DNA from: Pontibacillus salicampi
Lineage (GTDB): Bacteria; Bacillota; Bacilli; Bacillales; BH030062
Assembly (NCBI RefSeq): GCF_042434395.1
Contig: NZ_JBHLTP010000004.1
Location: 62,001-126,000 of the forward strand
Length of the DNA stretch: 64,000 nucleotides
Reading direction: 5' to 3'
The notes under the pieces: model-generated
What the model was told of the DNA's origin: nothing
Seen by the model: the letters and a program-made list of their open reading frames with translations, nothing else
Database searches by the model: none
Translations under genes and position numbers: made by a program
Shown: positions 35,242 to 43,752 of the stretch, one piece after another
Layout: each line of letters opens with the position of its first letter
Numbering within the stretch: the first letter of the stretch is position 1

Positions 35242-36465
35242 ATGAATGGGTTCTCATTTTGGTTGAATGAGTGGAGGGCCATCCGTCGCAGGCCTGGTCC
35301 TCTTTTTTTGTCTCTCTTTATACCATTTGCATTCCTTTGTCTCCTCTTTATTACCATTACTTCTTTATTTCAAGGAACCACCTCCAATATTCAAGTGGCA
35401 GTAGTGGACAAGGATAATACCTTTGAGACAAAATCATTATTGTATCAGCTTACAGAAGAAGAACAAATGAAAGATGCTCTGGTGCTGGATAAGATGAGCG
35501 AGAATGAAGCAGAAGAAGCTTTTCGTCAGTCTGATGTCGATGCCATTATGCATATACCACAAGGATTCACCAAAAGCTTAAGAGTTGGAGAGAATACGCC
35601 TATTCGTGTAACTACGAATTCAGAGAACGCGTATGCTCAATCCATGATAGAGACGTTATTTTCAAGCGGTGCTGCTTATATATCTGCTGCTCAAAGTGCA
35701 GTCAATACAGTATATGACAAAAAGCTGTCAGATCAGCCATTACATGAACGAAAGGAACAGCTGGAGGCCGTTATTGTAAACTATACCGTATTTGCCTTAA
35801 CTCGTAATGAAGCATTTGAGCTGCAAGCTATTCCGCTAGGTGCTCAAATTGGATGGCGTTCCCACGGTATCATTGCCGGTTTTGTTATGTATGTTCTTTT
35901 GTTTGGTGTGTTATTTCAGCTGTTGGAAAATAAAAGATATGAACACAAGCTTATGCATAGACTAAGGTCTTTTCACATAACGGAAATACATATGTACATG
36001 TTTCATGCTTGGAAATGGCTGGCTGCATCTATTGGAACAGCCCTGCTACTTTATTGCCTAATTGCTAGTGAAGCATTTCCACCATACATTCCACTGTCCA
36101 TCGAAGGTTTAACGACTATTGCTTTCATTGGGCTGTTTACCGGTTGCTTGTTAGCAGCTGTCGAGGGAATCTTTTCTAACGTATGGTGGAGGTGCTGTGT
36201 CGTATTATTGCTTTTCATTATAGGTGCTGGCGCTGGGGGGATATTCGTTCCATCCATTTATTTACCGGAATATATTCAGTTTTACTGGAATCCCTACACA
36301 GTTATGTATAACATGCTGGAACAGCTATTCCTAAGAAGTGATTTTATGTATGCACAAAGCTTTATCCTTACCTTATGGTGTATTGGATTATGGCTCATTG
36401 GCTGGCTTGGGGCTGTAAGAAAGGAGAGGAGATATGGGTATTTACCTTTTACTCCATCTTCGTAG
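35242..36465 (+). CDS. ABC-2 type exporter permease subunit 1
   Basis: A 407-residue membrane protein with the ABC-2 export permease plan: one N-terminal helix (residues 18-42), an extracellular loop of about 170 residues with IQVAVVDKDNTFETKSLL and DVDAIMHIPQGFTKSL, then five helices. The pattern is close to NatB/YhaP-like exporters. The stop overlaps the start of the next permease gene by 32 bases, so the two are produced together and probably form a heterodimer in the membrane. Confidence 0.82.
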   Translation: MNGFSFWLNEWRAIRRRPGPLFLSLFIPFAFLCLLFITITSLFQGTTSNIQVAVVDKDNTFETKSLLYQLTEEEQMKDALVLDKMSENEAEEAFRQSDVDAIMHIPQGFTKSLRVGENTPIRVTTNSENAYAQSMIETLFSSGAAYISAAQSAVNTVYDKKLSDQPLHERKEQLEAVIVNYTVFALTRNEAFELQAIPLGAQIGWRSHGIIAGFVMYVLLFGVLFQLLENKRYEHKLMHRLRSFHITEIHMYMFHAWKWLAASIGTALLLYCLIASEAFPPYIPLSIEGLTTIAFIGLFTGCLLAAVEGIFSNVWWRCCVVLLLFIIGAGAGGIFVPSIYLPEYIQFYWNPYTVMYNMLEQLFLRSDFMYAQSFILTLWCIGLWLIGWLGAVRKERRYGYLPFTPSS

Positions 36466-37504
36466 ATGGATGACGCACCCGTTTCGAAACATCGTATTTC
36501 TCCTTTTTCCATGTATATGCTTTCTTATTCTCGCACCGCTAGTGGAAAGAACGGCTCAGGAGTCTGCTATACCAGTTGCTGTTGTCAATGAGGATGACGG
36601 TCTATATGGTGCTATCATCATCAGTCGTCTTCAATCTGAAAAACGAATACGACTAGAAACTATGACAAGGAACAACTTGGAGAAGGCTGTGCAACGAGGA
36701 GATGTAGAAGCTGGGTTTGTGTTAACAGCTGAACTCACCTCAATGCTGCACACAGGAACTGTAAGAGATACAGTAATCTGGTATCGAACATCGGAATCTA
36801 ACTTTGACGTGTTTGCGAAGGAGAAGATAGGAGCAGAAATAATGCGGATCGCGTTAAATGCCAAAGCTGCAAATGCAGTAACGAATAATGCCTCTCCTTC
36901 AAGTGAGAGCTGGGTAGAGATATACGAATATGCGGATAGCTTTTGGGAGCCCTCTCCTTTATTTACAGTGTCCTATACAGAAAGACAGCCAGGAGCTCCA
37001 ATAGAGAATGATGCTGACATAGGGAAGGGTTCCAAAACAGTACTAGGTCTTTTTATGTTGTATGCCTATATTATGGGGCTAGCATCGATGATGCCGCTGC
37101 AAAAGGATAAAGCTAATAAAATGCCTTCAAGAATTGCCCTTTCCCAATCACATGCAGTACCATTTTATAGCAGCTATTGGAGTGCTATGCTGGTTAGCTC
37201 TAGTCTGACCTTTATCATAGCATGTGTTCCATTAATCGTTAGGTCATCGGTGCATGAAAGCGTGGAATGGGTATTGTGGGGGCTGCTTCTTCTTTGTATA
37301 GGAGTATCCTTCTCCTTTATTGTGATGGCGAGTAGTAACCGTATAAACCGGACCATGTTCCTGTTAGCAGGGATTGGAGCAGCTTCCTTTATATTGCATA
37401 TGACCTATGTAATGGGTGCAGAAGTAATTCCAATTTCTATTGTAAAGGCATTACCACATTATTGGTTATGGAATAAACCAGCTTTCATAGGAGGGGAGAT
37501 ATGA
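36434..37504 (+). CDS. ABC-2 type exporter permease subunit 2
   Basis: A 356-residue protein of the same design as the preceding one: N-terminal helix, extracellular loop (VAVVNEDDGLYGAIIISRL, DVEAGFVLTAELTSML), then five or six helices. The similar loop motifs suggest the pair arose by duplication. The ribosome-binding site AAGGAGAGGAG lies inside the upstream coding region. It overlaps the ATPase gene by four bases. Confidence 0.82.
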   Translation: MGIYLLLHLRRWMTHPFRNIVFLLFPCICFLILAPLVERTAQESAIPVAVVNEDDGLYGAIIISRLQSEKRIRLETMTRNNLEKAVQRGDVEAGFVLTAELTSMLHTGTVRDTVIWYRTSESNFDVFAKEKIGAEIMRIALNAKAANAVTNNASPSSESWVEIYEYADSFWEPSPLFTVSYTERQPGAPIENDADIGKGSKTVLGLFMLYAYIMGLASMMPLQKDKANKMPSRIALSQSHAVPFYSSYWSAMLVSSSLTFIIACVPLIVRSSVHESVEWVLWGLLLLCIGVSFSFIVMASSNRINRTMFLLAGIGAASFILHMTYVMGAEVIPISIVKALPHYWLWNKPAFIGGEI

Positions 37505-38235
37505 TCGAGTTCCGTAAAGTTGTCAAAAAATACAAGCGAAACATTGTGCTGACGATCCCATCGCTTACACTAAAACCAGGAGCAGCTTATGGCGTCATTG
37601 GTCCTAATGGTGCAGGGAAGTCGACGTTATTAAGGCTGCTGGCGTCTATAGAACGGCCTTCAAAAGGTACGATCCATTATCATGGAAAACCCTATAAGAA
37701 GGTCGTGAAGCAGGTGAGAAAGGGCATAGGTTACATTCCACAAGAAATTGCTTTGTTTGAAGAATTTACCGTTACGCAGCAAATTGATTTCTGGAAACGA
37801 ATTTCTCCTGCTACTATAGATGAGGCCTTTGTAGAGGAAATGGTTACCACCTTAAAGCTTCATAAGGTAATGCATAGACGTGTATCAGATTTGTCTGGAG
37901 GTTGGCAGCGAAAGGTTAATCTATGTGTAGGAATGTTACATAAGCCAACCATCTGTTTGTTGGATGAACCCACCACAGGAATTGATATTGCTGCAAAGGA
38001 AGACATTTTGTATTGGTTATCGACCTTGCATAAGCAAGAAGGGATGACGTTGGTATATATTAGCCATGATCGTCATGAGCTAACTTCCTTAAGTGATCAT
38101 TTTATTGTTATGCACGAAGGTCATATTCTATTTTGCGGGGAGACGGATATGTTCTTTCATCAACGCTCTTACTTGTTAGAGGGACAACAGTCGACTTATT
38201 CTTCAGAGCTTGGGAAGATTCTTTCCTATATATAG
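37501..38235 (+). CDS. ABC exporter ATPase subunit
   Basis: Cytoplasmic ATPase of 244 residues. Walker A GPNGAGKST (about residue 35), signature LSGGWQRKVNLCVGML and Walker B ICLLDEPTTGID are all intact, followed by the switch His in YISHDRHE. It belongs to the DrrA/NatA-like exporters. With the two permeases and the large membrane-anchored protein it forms an operon that probably exports a lipid-like compound, peptide or drug; the substrate is unknown. A converging TetR gene follows. Confidence 0.88.
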   Translation: MIEFRKVVKKYKRNIVLTIPSLTLKPGAAYGVIGPNGAGKSTLLRLLASIERPSKGTIHYHGKPYKKVVKQVRKGIGYIPQEIALFEEFTVTQQIDFWKRISPATIDEAFVEEMVTTLKLHKVMHRRVSDLSGGWQRKVNLCVGMLHKPTICLLDEPTTGIDIAAKEDILYWLSTLHKQEGMTLVYISHDRHELTSLSDHFIVMHEGHILFCGETDMFFHQRSYLLEGQQSTYSSELGKILSYI

Positions 38236-38237
38236 AA

Positions 38238-38266
38238 AGTCGCTTGTCTAATAGGGACAAGCGACT
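38238..38266. terminator. Hairpin after the ABC exporter operon
   Basis: A perfect 11-bp stem (AGTCGCTTGTC 38238-38248 with GACAAGCGACT 38256-38266) lies after the ATPase stop codon. The T run is lacking, so it may act by stabilising the mRNA or as a weak terminator. Confidence 0.6.
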
Positions 38267-38458
38267 GGGAAATTAGGAGTGAAGGTTGTAGCTATATACT
38301 TCGATTCCGTTAATAAGCAATGGTTTATCATCTGGAACCTTTACAGCTATACTACGATATAATAACCCTCTCTGTACTGGAGAGTATTTATAGTATTGGG
38401 ATATTAACCTGTTTCATGAGTAGAAATTTGTACTGTTCCTACCTTCATTTACCAAATG

Positions 38459-39052
38459 TTATTTGCCTGTTAAACCGTAGAAGAACAAATTTAGTGTCTG
38501 TTCGGTAAACTGCTGGATAGCTTCGTGGCTTTCAAACATATCCTGCCGTTTTCTGACAGCTTGAGAGTACATGTCTATATAGAACATAAGCATCTCGAGA
38601 CTAATATCCTGCTTAATATAGCCCTCTGCTTTCCCTTGATCTAATAACGTAAGGAAGGAAGGGAGAGAATACTGTTCTGTGAACTCCTGCATGAATTCTT
38701 CCAGCTCAGGCTTGTCCGAAATCAATGCTTGTATAACCTCAAGGTTTAGTTGGCTCATACTATCCTGTTTAATGGCAATTAATTCTTTAATTTTATCCTC
38801 AAAAGTGAGCTCCTCGTTTTCCAGCATCTCTTGAAAGGTTTCCATTTTCGAAATCGCGTAATGTTTAACAGCTTCTATAAATAGTTGATCCTTACTGCCA
38901 AAATAGTTATAGATGGTAACCTGAGATACTTCTGCTTCTTTAGCTATATGTTGAATGCTGACTTGTTGAAGTCCTTGGTTAGCAAACAAATGAAACGCTG
39001 TGGACAAAATGTTATCTTTTTTCATCTTCGTTCTTTTTTCAAACCCGTTCAT
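38459..39052 (-). CDS. TetR/AcrR family transcriptional regulator
   Basis: One-component regulator of 197 residues. The N-terminal TetR helix-turn-helix is typical: ILSTAFHLFANQGLQQVSIQHIAKEAEVSQVTIYNYFGSKDQL is split here into its first part (LFANQG) and recognition part (TIYNYFGSKDQLF). The ATG at 39052 is preferred to a GTG at 39061 because GAGGTGG precedes it. A sigma-A promoter lies at 39074-39102. It converges on the ABC exporter operon, which is the most likely target; the GMC cluster upstream on the same strand is the other candidate. Confidence 0.88.
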   Translation of the reverse strand: MNGFEKRTKMKKDNILSTAFHLFANQGLQQVSIQHIAKEAEVSQVTIYNYFGSKDQLFIEAVKHYAISKMETFQEMLENEELTFEDKIKELIAIKQDSMSQLNLEVIQALISDKPELEEFMQEFTEQYSLPSFLTLLDQGKAEGYIKQDISLEMLMFYIDMYSQAVRKRQDMFESHEAIQQFTEQTLNLFFYGLTGK

Positions 39053-39073
39053 TGGCTCCACCTCTTACCCTTC

Positions 39074-39102
39074 ATCATACCGTGGGTTTTGAAGTAAATC
39101 AA
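39074..39102 (-). promoter_or_regulatory. Sigma-A promoter of the tetR gene
   Basis: On the minus strand TTGATT (39097-39102), 17 bases, TATGAT (39074-39079). It shows that tetR can be expressed independently of the GMC genes upstream. Confidence 0.65.
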
Positions 39103-39125
39103 TTTTTATATTTCAAAAAGATCGA

Positions 39126-40685
39126 CTAGTATGGCTTTCCTTTCTTAGTCACCGCCTCAATATAAGCAGCTGAACGGGAAGCGAGGCTGTAAATGGTAAG
39201 GGTAGGATTAGCAGATGGTGCTGTAACAAAGGTCGGTGCTCCGACAACAAATACATTTTCTATGTCATGAGTCTGGCCAAAGCTATTCACTACCGAAGCA
39301 GCTGGATTATCTCCCATTCGGCACCCTCCCATCAGATGGGCGTGGGTTTGTAGATGATACATAGGGGTACAGCCAGCCTTCTTTGAAATATGCTGCATCC
39401 ATTGCTTTGCTAAATTCCGAAGATGCTGGTCGTTTTCGTGATGAGAGAAAGTAACCTTTGGAATAGGGCAATGATAGCTGTCCTTCTTATTCGATAATGT
39501 AACAGCATTATGTTTCTGGGGCATGACCTCTCCTAGCATCGCCATACTGATATAATGGTTATAGTCAAGCATTCTGCGGCGAAGTGCTTCGCCGAGACAG
39601 TTGGGATCGCTTTCCAAAAATAAACCTGCTAGCCGCATCGGTCTCATTCCATAGCTGTTTAACACAAACCCTCTTTTGTATCCATGCTTTCTGCCGCACA
39701 AATAAAAATCGAGTGTCAGCGCCTGAACGGGGTTGCCGCGGTACATCCTAATTTCCTCAGGAGATTTTGCCAGCAGTCTATCATTTGTATTGGTCATTAT
39801 GTATTTCCCCACCAAACCTGATTGATTAGCAAGGCCTTCCGGGTAATCTTCATTTGCTGATTGAAGCAGAAGACGAGGAGTTTCAATTGCATACGCTGCA
39901 ATAACAATCGTAATAGCTTCAATCTCTCTTTGTTTTTCTTCCTTCATAAAGAGAACGCTTTTCGCCTTTTTAGTATCATTGGTCGTTATTTTTAATGCAG
40001 TAGCATTTGGTATTATCGTTGCTCCTGCCTTAACAGCCTCAGGGATAAACGTATTTAAGGGCGTTGTTTTAGCATTTGGCATGCACCCTTCTTCACAGAA
40101 ACCACGGTTCGTACATGGGGCACGGTTATGTTTTGGAGCGGACAGTATCGCCAGTGGAGAAACACTGTGCCGATAGCCAGCTTGCTCCACACCCTGTCGG
40201 AATTTTAATGTATTGTTGGACAAATCATGGTGGGCGGGGTAAGGGAAGCGTGATCCAAACTCAGGCCATGGAAAGGGAGCAGGACCTGAAAGGGATAACT
40301 TCTTCGTCATTTCATCATAGAAGGGAGACAGCGTATCGTATGTAATGGGCCAGTCAGCGCCACATTGTTCGTCCGTATAGGTTTGAAAATCACTAGGATG
40401 AAACCTGAGCAATTGGGCGGTATAATGAATTGCACTTCCGCCGACACCTTTCCCAGAGGTGCTCCTATATAAATCAATGGGATTTTGTCCCTCACTAATA
40501 CGTGGTTCATCCCAAAATAATGTCTCCATCTCTAATTCATCGCTTGCGAAATCTTTTTGTGGATCTCTCTCAGGACCAGCCTCTAGGACAACTACATCCA
40601 AATTTGCTTTAGCAAGGTGAGCGGCGATGACCGATCCAGCAGCACCAGCTCCTATGATGCACACATCACAGTGCATTTTCGTCAT
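39126..40685 (-). CDS. GMC family FAD-dependent oxidoreductase (gluconate/sugar dehydrogenase large subunit-like)
   Basis: Flavoenzyme of 519 residues that probably oxidises a polyol, aldose or sugar acid. The FAD-binding GAGAAGSVIAAHLA is at the N-terminus, GKGVGGSAIHYTAQ is the GMC signature region, and the C-terminus has THLMGGCRMG and VGAPTFVTAPSANPTLTIYSLASR (split: FVTAPSANPTLTI) with the catalytic His/Asn region. The start at 40685 has GGGAGG before it and overlaps the subunit 3 gene by 20 bases; longer frames run through that gene. No export signal is visible. With subunit 3 and a small membrane protein it resembles gluconate 2-dehydrogenase complexes. Confidence 0.87.
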   Translation of the reverse strand: MTKMHCDVCIIGAGAAGSVIAAHLAKANLDVVVLEAGPERDPQKDFASDELEMETLFWDEPRISEGQNPIDLYRSTSGKGVGGSAIHYTAQLLRFHPSDFQTYTDEQCGADWPITYDTLSPFYDEMTKKLSLSGPAPFPWPEFGSRFPYPAHHDLSNNTLKFRQGVEQAGYRHSVSPLAILSAPKHNRAPCTNRGFCEEGCMPNAKTTPLNTFIPEAVKAGATIIPNATALKITTNDTKKAKSVLFMKEEKQREIEAITIVIAAYAIETPRLLLQSANEDYPEGLANQSGLVGKYIMTNTNDRLLAKSPEEIRMYRGNPVQALTLDFYLCGRKHGYKRGFVLNSYGMRPMRLAGLFLESDPNCLGEALRRRMLDYNHYISMAMLGEVMPQKHNAVTLSNKKDSYHCPIPKVTFSHHENDQHLRNLAKQWMQHISKKAGCTPMYHLQTHAHLMGGCRMGDNPAASVVNSFGQTHDIENVFVVGAPTFVTAPSANPTLTIYSLASRSAAYIEAVTKKGKPY

Positions 40686-41280
40686 GAGGTTTTGCCTCCC
40701 AGGAATCAAATTGCTTTGGGCCATATGCATAGTATCCACGAGGATAGGCTGGACCGCCAAATCCAATGGTTGACCAAACACCAGGGTCAGAATAGACAAT
40801 CTTAACAAGCTCACTCGCCAATGTTGAGAAGAATAAGTCACTCTTTACAGGCATCCATACTTCCGGATTGCCGTCATTTTGTCGCCATTCCTCTAATAAC
40901 TCGTGCTTACTTTGTTCTTCCAGCATGAAAAAGGGCTGATGATACCGATAAAGACAATCCTTATCAGCAAGAATTAACCCCTGGTCGATAATGACCTCTT
41001 TGGAAATGCTCGATTGTTTGGGATAGATGCTAAGCTTTCCTTCTAGCATTCTGCGGTCCAAAACAATAGAAACACTAACAGATTGTTCCCCAACATGTGA
41101 TGGGAAAAGCGCTTTTGCAATAGCTACTAATGTTCGCTTTTGATCAGGGGTAAAGAAGGTTCCTTCTGCTCCGTGCATTCGTTGTTCTATTATATTCCTT
41201 GTTACTTGATCCCAACTCTGTTTGTTACTTAGAACATCATATGTAGGGTAATAGCTTTTCCGAGGGTGATTTGATTCCAT
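40666..41280 (-). CDS. Gluconate 2-dehydrogenase subunit 3 family protein
   Basis: Small partner of the GMC dehydrogenase, 204 residues. The motif FTPDQKRTLVAIAKALFPS is the family opening, and YSDPGVWSTIGFGGPAYPRGY ends it. In better-known complexes this subunit carries a Tat signal and brings the flavin subunit to the membrane; no twin-arginine signal is present here, so the complex may work in the cytoplasm. It lies 12 bases after the small membrane protein gene and overlaps the GMC gene. Confidence 0.85.
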   Translation of the reverse strand: MESNHPRKSYYPTYDVLSNKQSWDQVTRNIIEQRMHGAEGTFFTPDQKRTLVAIAKALFPSHVGEQSVSVSIVLDRRMLEGKLSIYPKQSSISKEVIIDQGLILADKDCLYRYHQPFFMLEEQSKHELLEEWRQNDGNPEVWMPVKSDLFFSTLASELVKIVYSDPGVWSTIGFGGPAYPRGYYAYGPKQFDSWEAKPHDENAL

Positions 41281-41292
41281 AAGTGTGCTCCT

Positions 41293-41688
41293 TTACATCC
41301 AAATAATTAGAAAACCTAGCAAGGATAACATTGCCACGGCGGCAGGCAGGGCGAAAGGGAGACCAGATTGGATGTTCTCATAATTCATACCCCCTGTGCG
41401 TTTGCCAATCGCCAATAAGTGCAATAGACTTCCATACCCACCAGCAATTATGCCAAGTATAAGGGCAATGGAATACATCCATCCCGTCCATGCTACTGGA
41501 TAGACAACTACCATTAGTCCAGCTATACAAGTAATAGGTAAGAAGACAACTGGAATCCACATTTGCCACCGGTGGAACTTTCCTCTATGGTGCCATGCTG
41601 TTACCTGAAGCCATAGCAATAGAAAAAGAATAATGATGATCATAGTACTATATCTGCCTGCATAATCTTGCTCCCAGCCTGTGTACAT
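41293..41688 (-). CDS. Small four-helix membrane protein of the GMC dehydrogenase cluster
   Basis: A 131-residue hydrophobic protein with four membrane segments (about residues 16-31, 44-62, 68-86 and 108-130). I do not recognise a family. It heads the cluster with the subunit 3 and GMC genes. Where a cytochrome c subunit would be expected in a classical complex there is none; this protein has no CxxCH haem site. It may be the membrane anchor, with the few histidines (WHHRG, SLLHLL) as possible b-haem or quinone-site residues. This is conjecture. Confidence 0.6.
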   Translation of the reverse strand: MYTGWEQDYAGRYSTMIIIILFLLLWLQVTAWHHRGKFHRWQMWIPVVFLPITCIAGLMVVVYPVAWTGWMYSIALILGIIAGGYGSLLHLLAIGKRTGGMNYENIQSGLPFALPAAVAMLSLLGFLIIWM

Positions 41689-41883
41689 TTACTATCTCTC
41701 CCGCCTTCAGTAGCGCTATTCTCTATTTTGGGGCGAAAATGGTTACGATATACATAGACGTTACTAGACAGACCTTATCTCTATTGATTACGATAAAGGA
41801 GAAGCAAATGAGTAAGAATGTTAAAAAAATTCATCATAAAGGTTTTACCATCCTAAAACCTTTTATAGAAAGGGTTAACGCAC

Positions 41884-43449
41884 ATGTCTAAACTGGATTT
41901 ATCTCAATTTGAAAAAAAGATTGAAGTTCGTAACATCCAAAAGGAAGATATCGAACAAATTCTTAAGTTACAGCAAATTTGCTTCCCTGGAATGGAGCCT
42001 TGGAAAAAGGAGCATTTAGAAAGTCATCTTGATATATTTCCAGAGGGTCAATTTTGTGTAGAGCTGGAAGGAGAAGTTATCGGCAGCTGTTCCAGTTTAA
42101 TCGTGAACTTCGACGAATACGATGACCAGCATACATGGGATGACATAACAGATGAAGGTTATATAACGAACCATGATCCTGAAGGGTATAATCTATATGG
42201 CATTGAAGTAATGGTGCACCCGGATTACAGAGGATTAAAAATAGGACGGCGCTTGTATGAAGCGAGAAAGGAACTAGCCCAGCAATTGAATTTAAAGAGT
42301 ATCGTTATTGGGGGGAGAATTCCAAATTACTATAAGCATAAAGATGAGATGTCCCCAAGAACGTATGTGCAGGAGGTCATGAATCAAAATCTATACGATC
42401 CTGTGCTTACTTTCCAAATCATGAATGGATTTACTGTTATGCGATTGAATCCGAATTACTTACCAGATGATAAAGCGTCCCAGCGGTATGCTACTTTGAT
42501 GGAATGGAACAATGTAGATTATCGTCCCACGACGAAACGATACTTCAAGACCTCCTATCCTGTGCGCATTACCGCTATTCAATATATGATGAAGAACATA
42601 GATTCTTTTCAAGAATTCACCCGTCAGGTTGAATATTATGTAGATGTGGCTAGTGATTTCGGCTCTGATTTTGCAGTTTTTCCTGAAATATTCACCACCC
42701 AGCTGATGTCCATCATTGATGAGAAAATCCCATCTAAAGCTGTACGAAAGCTTTCGGACTACACAGAGGAGTACATTGAATTATTTACGCACCTAGCTGT
42801 GAAATACAATATAAATATAATTGGCGGATCTCATTTTGTGGAGGAAGAAGAGCATAAAGTATATAACATTTCTTACTTATTCCGCCGAGATGGAACGATA
42901 GAGAAGCAATATAAAATTCATATTACTCCAAATGAACGCAAATGGTGGGGAATTCAGGCAGGCGACACGGTTAAAGTATTCGATACGGACTGCGGTCGTA
43001 TTGCTATCCAAATATGCTATGATATTCAGTTTCCTGAATTGGCTCGGTATGCAGTTGATCAAGGTGCGAATATTATTTTCTGTCCGTTCTGTACAGACGA
43101 CCGCCAAGGCTATTTAAGAGTTCGCTACTGTGCTCAGGCCCGTGCTGTAGAAAATCAAGTGTACACTGTCATCGCAGGTACCGTCGGTAATTTAACGCAA
43201 GTAGAGAATATGGATATTCAATATGCTCAATCCGGCATCTTTACACCGTCAGACTTTGAATTTGCAAGAGATGGAATTGTTGGAGAGTGTCACCCTAATA
43301 TAGAAACGGTCGTAGTAGGGGATGTGGATCTAGAAGTACTACGCCGCCAGCGCAGATCGGGAACGGTCCGCCAGCTAAGGGATCGTAGAAAAGATTTATT
43401 TGAAACGAATTACAAGCAGCTGTCCACAGAAATTGTAACCAATGACTAA
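41884..43449 (+). CDS. GNAT acetyltransferase fused to nitrilase-family amidohydrolase (YhcX-type)
   Basis: A 521-residue two-domain protein like B. subtilis YhcX. Residues 1-215 are a GNAT acetyltransferase (acetyl-CoA loop in VHPDYRGLKIGRRLYEARKE, split: GLKIGRRLYEA). Residues 220-515 are a carbon-nitrogen hydrolase with the triad Glu268 (FPEIFTT), Lys344 (YKIHITP) and Cys378 (IQICYDIQFPE) intact. The natural substrate of the fusion is unknown; it may acetylate or remove an amine and hydrolyse the amide. It appears to be a single-gene unit, and a repeat cluster follows directly. Confidence 0.92.
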   Translation: MSKLDLSQFEKKIEVRNIQKEDIEQILKLQQICFPGMEPWKKEHLESHLDIFPEGQFCVELEGEVIGSCSSLIVNFDEYDDQHTWDDITDEGYITNHDPEGYNLYGIEVMVHPDYRGLKIGRRLYEARKELAQQLNLKSIVIGGRIPNYYKHKDEMSPRTYVQEVMNQNLYDPVLTFQIMNGFTVMRLNPNYLPDDKASQRYATLMEWNNVDYRPTTKRYFKTSYPVRITAIQYMMKNIDSFQEFTRQVEYYVDVASDFGSDFAVFPEIFTTQLMSIIDEKIPSKAVRKLSDYTEEYIELFTHLAVKYNINIIGGSHFVEEEEHKVYNISYLFRRDGTIEKQYKIHITPNERKWWGIQAGDTVKVFDTDCGRIAIQICYDIQFPELARYAVDQGANIIFCPFCTDDRQGYLRVRYCAQARAVENQVYTVIAGTVGNLTQVENMDIQYAQSGIFTPSDFEFARDGIVGECHPNIETVVVGDVDLEVLRRQRRSGTVRQLRDRRKDLFETNYKQLSTEIVTND

Positions 43450-43474
43450 GAGCGTGAGAGCATCTATTGAGAGA

Positions 43475-43747
43475 GGCGTTTACGCCATTCGGAGATGTCT
43501 GGCTGCAGCGCCTACCTCCTCGGGGTCGTAAGCCAACCTCCCTGTGGCAAAAAAATGCCACTGTGAGTTTGGCTTAAGCCTGTCGGAGGTGGACAAGGCG
43601 CTTACGCCTTTATAGGGGGATGTCTGGCTGCAGCGCCTACCTCTTCGGGGGTCGTAAGCCAACCTCCCTGTGGCAAAAAAATGCCACTGTGAGTTTGGCT
43701 TAAGCCTGTCGGAGGTGGACAAGGCGCTTACGCCTTTATAGGGGGAT
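43475..43747. repeat. Tandem hairpin repeat, about 125 bp, two copies plus a partial third
   Basis: GGCG-TTTA/CTTA-CGCC starts recur at 43475, 43597 and 43723. Each full unit contains nested inverted repeats: TAAGCCAA with TTGGCTTA, GTGGCA with TGCCAC round a run of A, and an outer GCGCC/CCTC with GAGG/GGCGC. It is non-coding and would fold into a long stem. Similar units are, from memory, dispersed in many Bacillaceae genomes. The partial third copy ends in AGGGGGAT, six bases before the histidine kinase start, and provides its ribosome-binding site. It fills the 303-base gap between the two genes. Confidence 0.88.
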
Positions 43748-43752
43748 TTATT

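Noticed and set aside
38320..38508. 62-residue frame between the ABC exporter and tetR
   Set aside because: It runs into the 3' end of tetR in antisense and lacks a ribosome-binding site.
43480..43722. Minus-strand 80-residue frame in the 125-bp repeat
   Set aside because: It is the translation of two repeat copies, contains the same peptide twice, and has no start signal.
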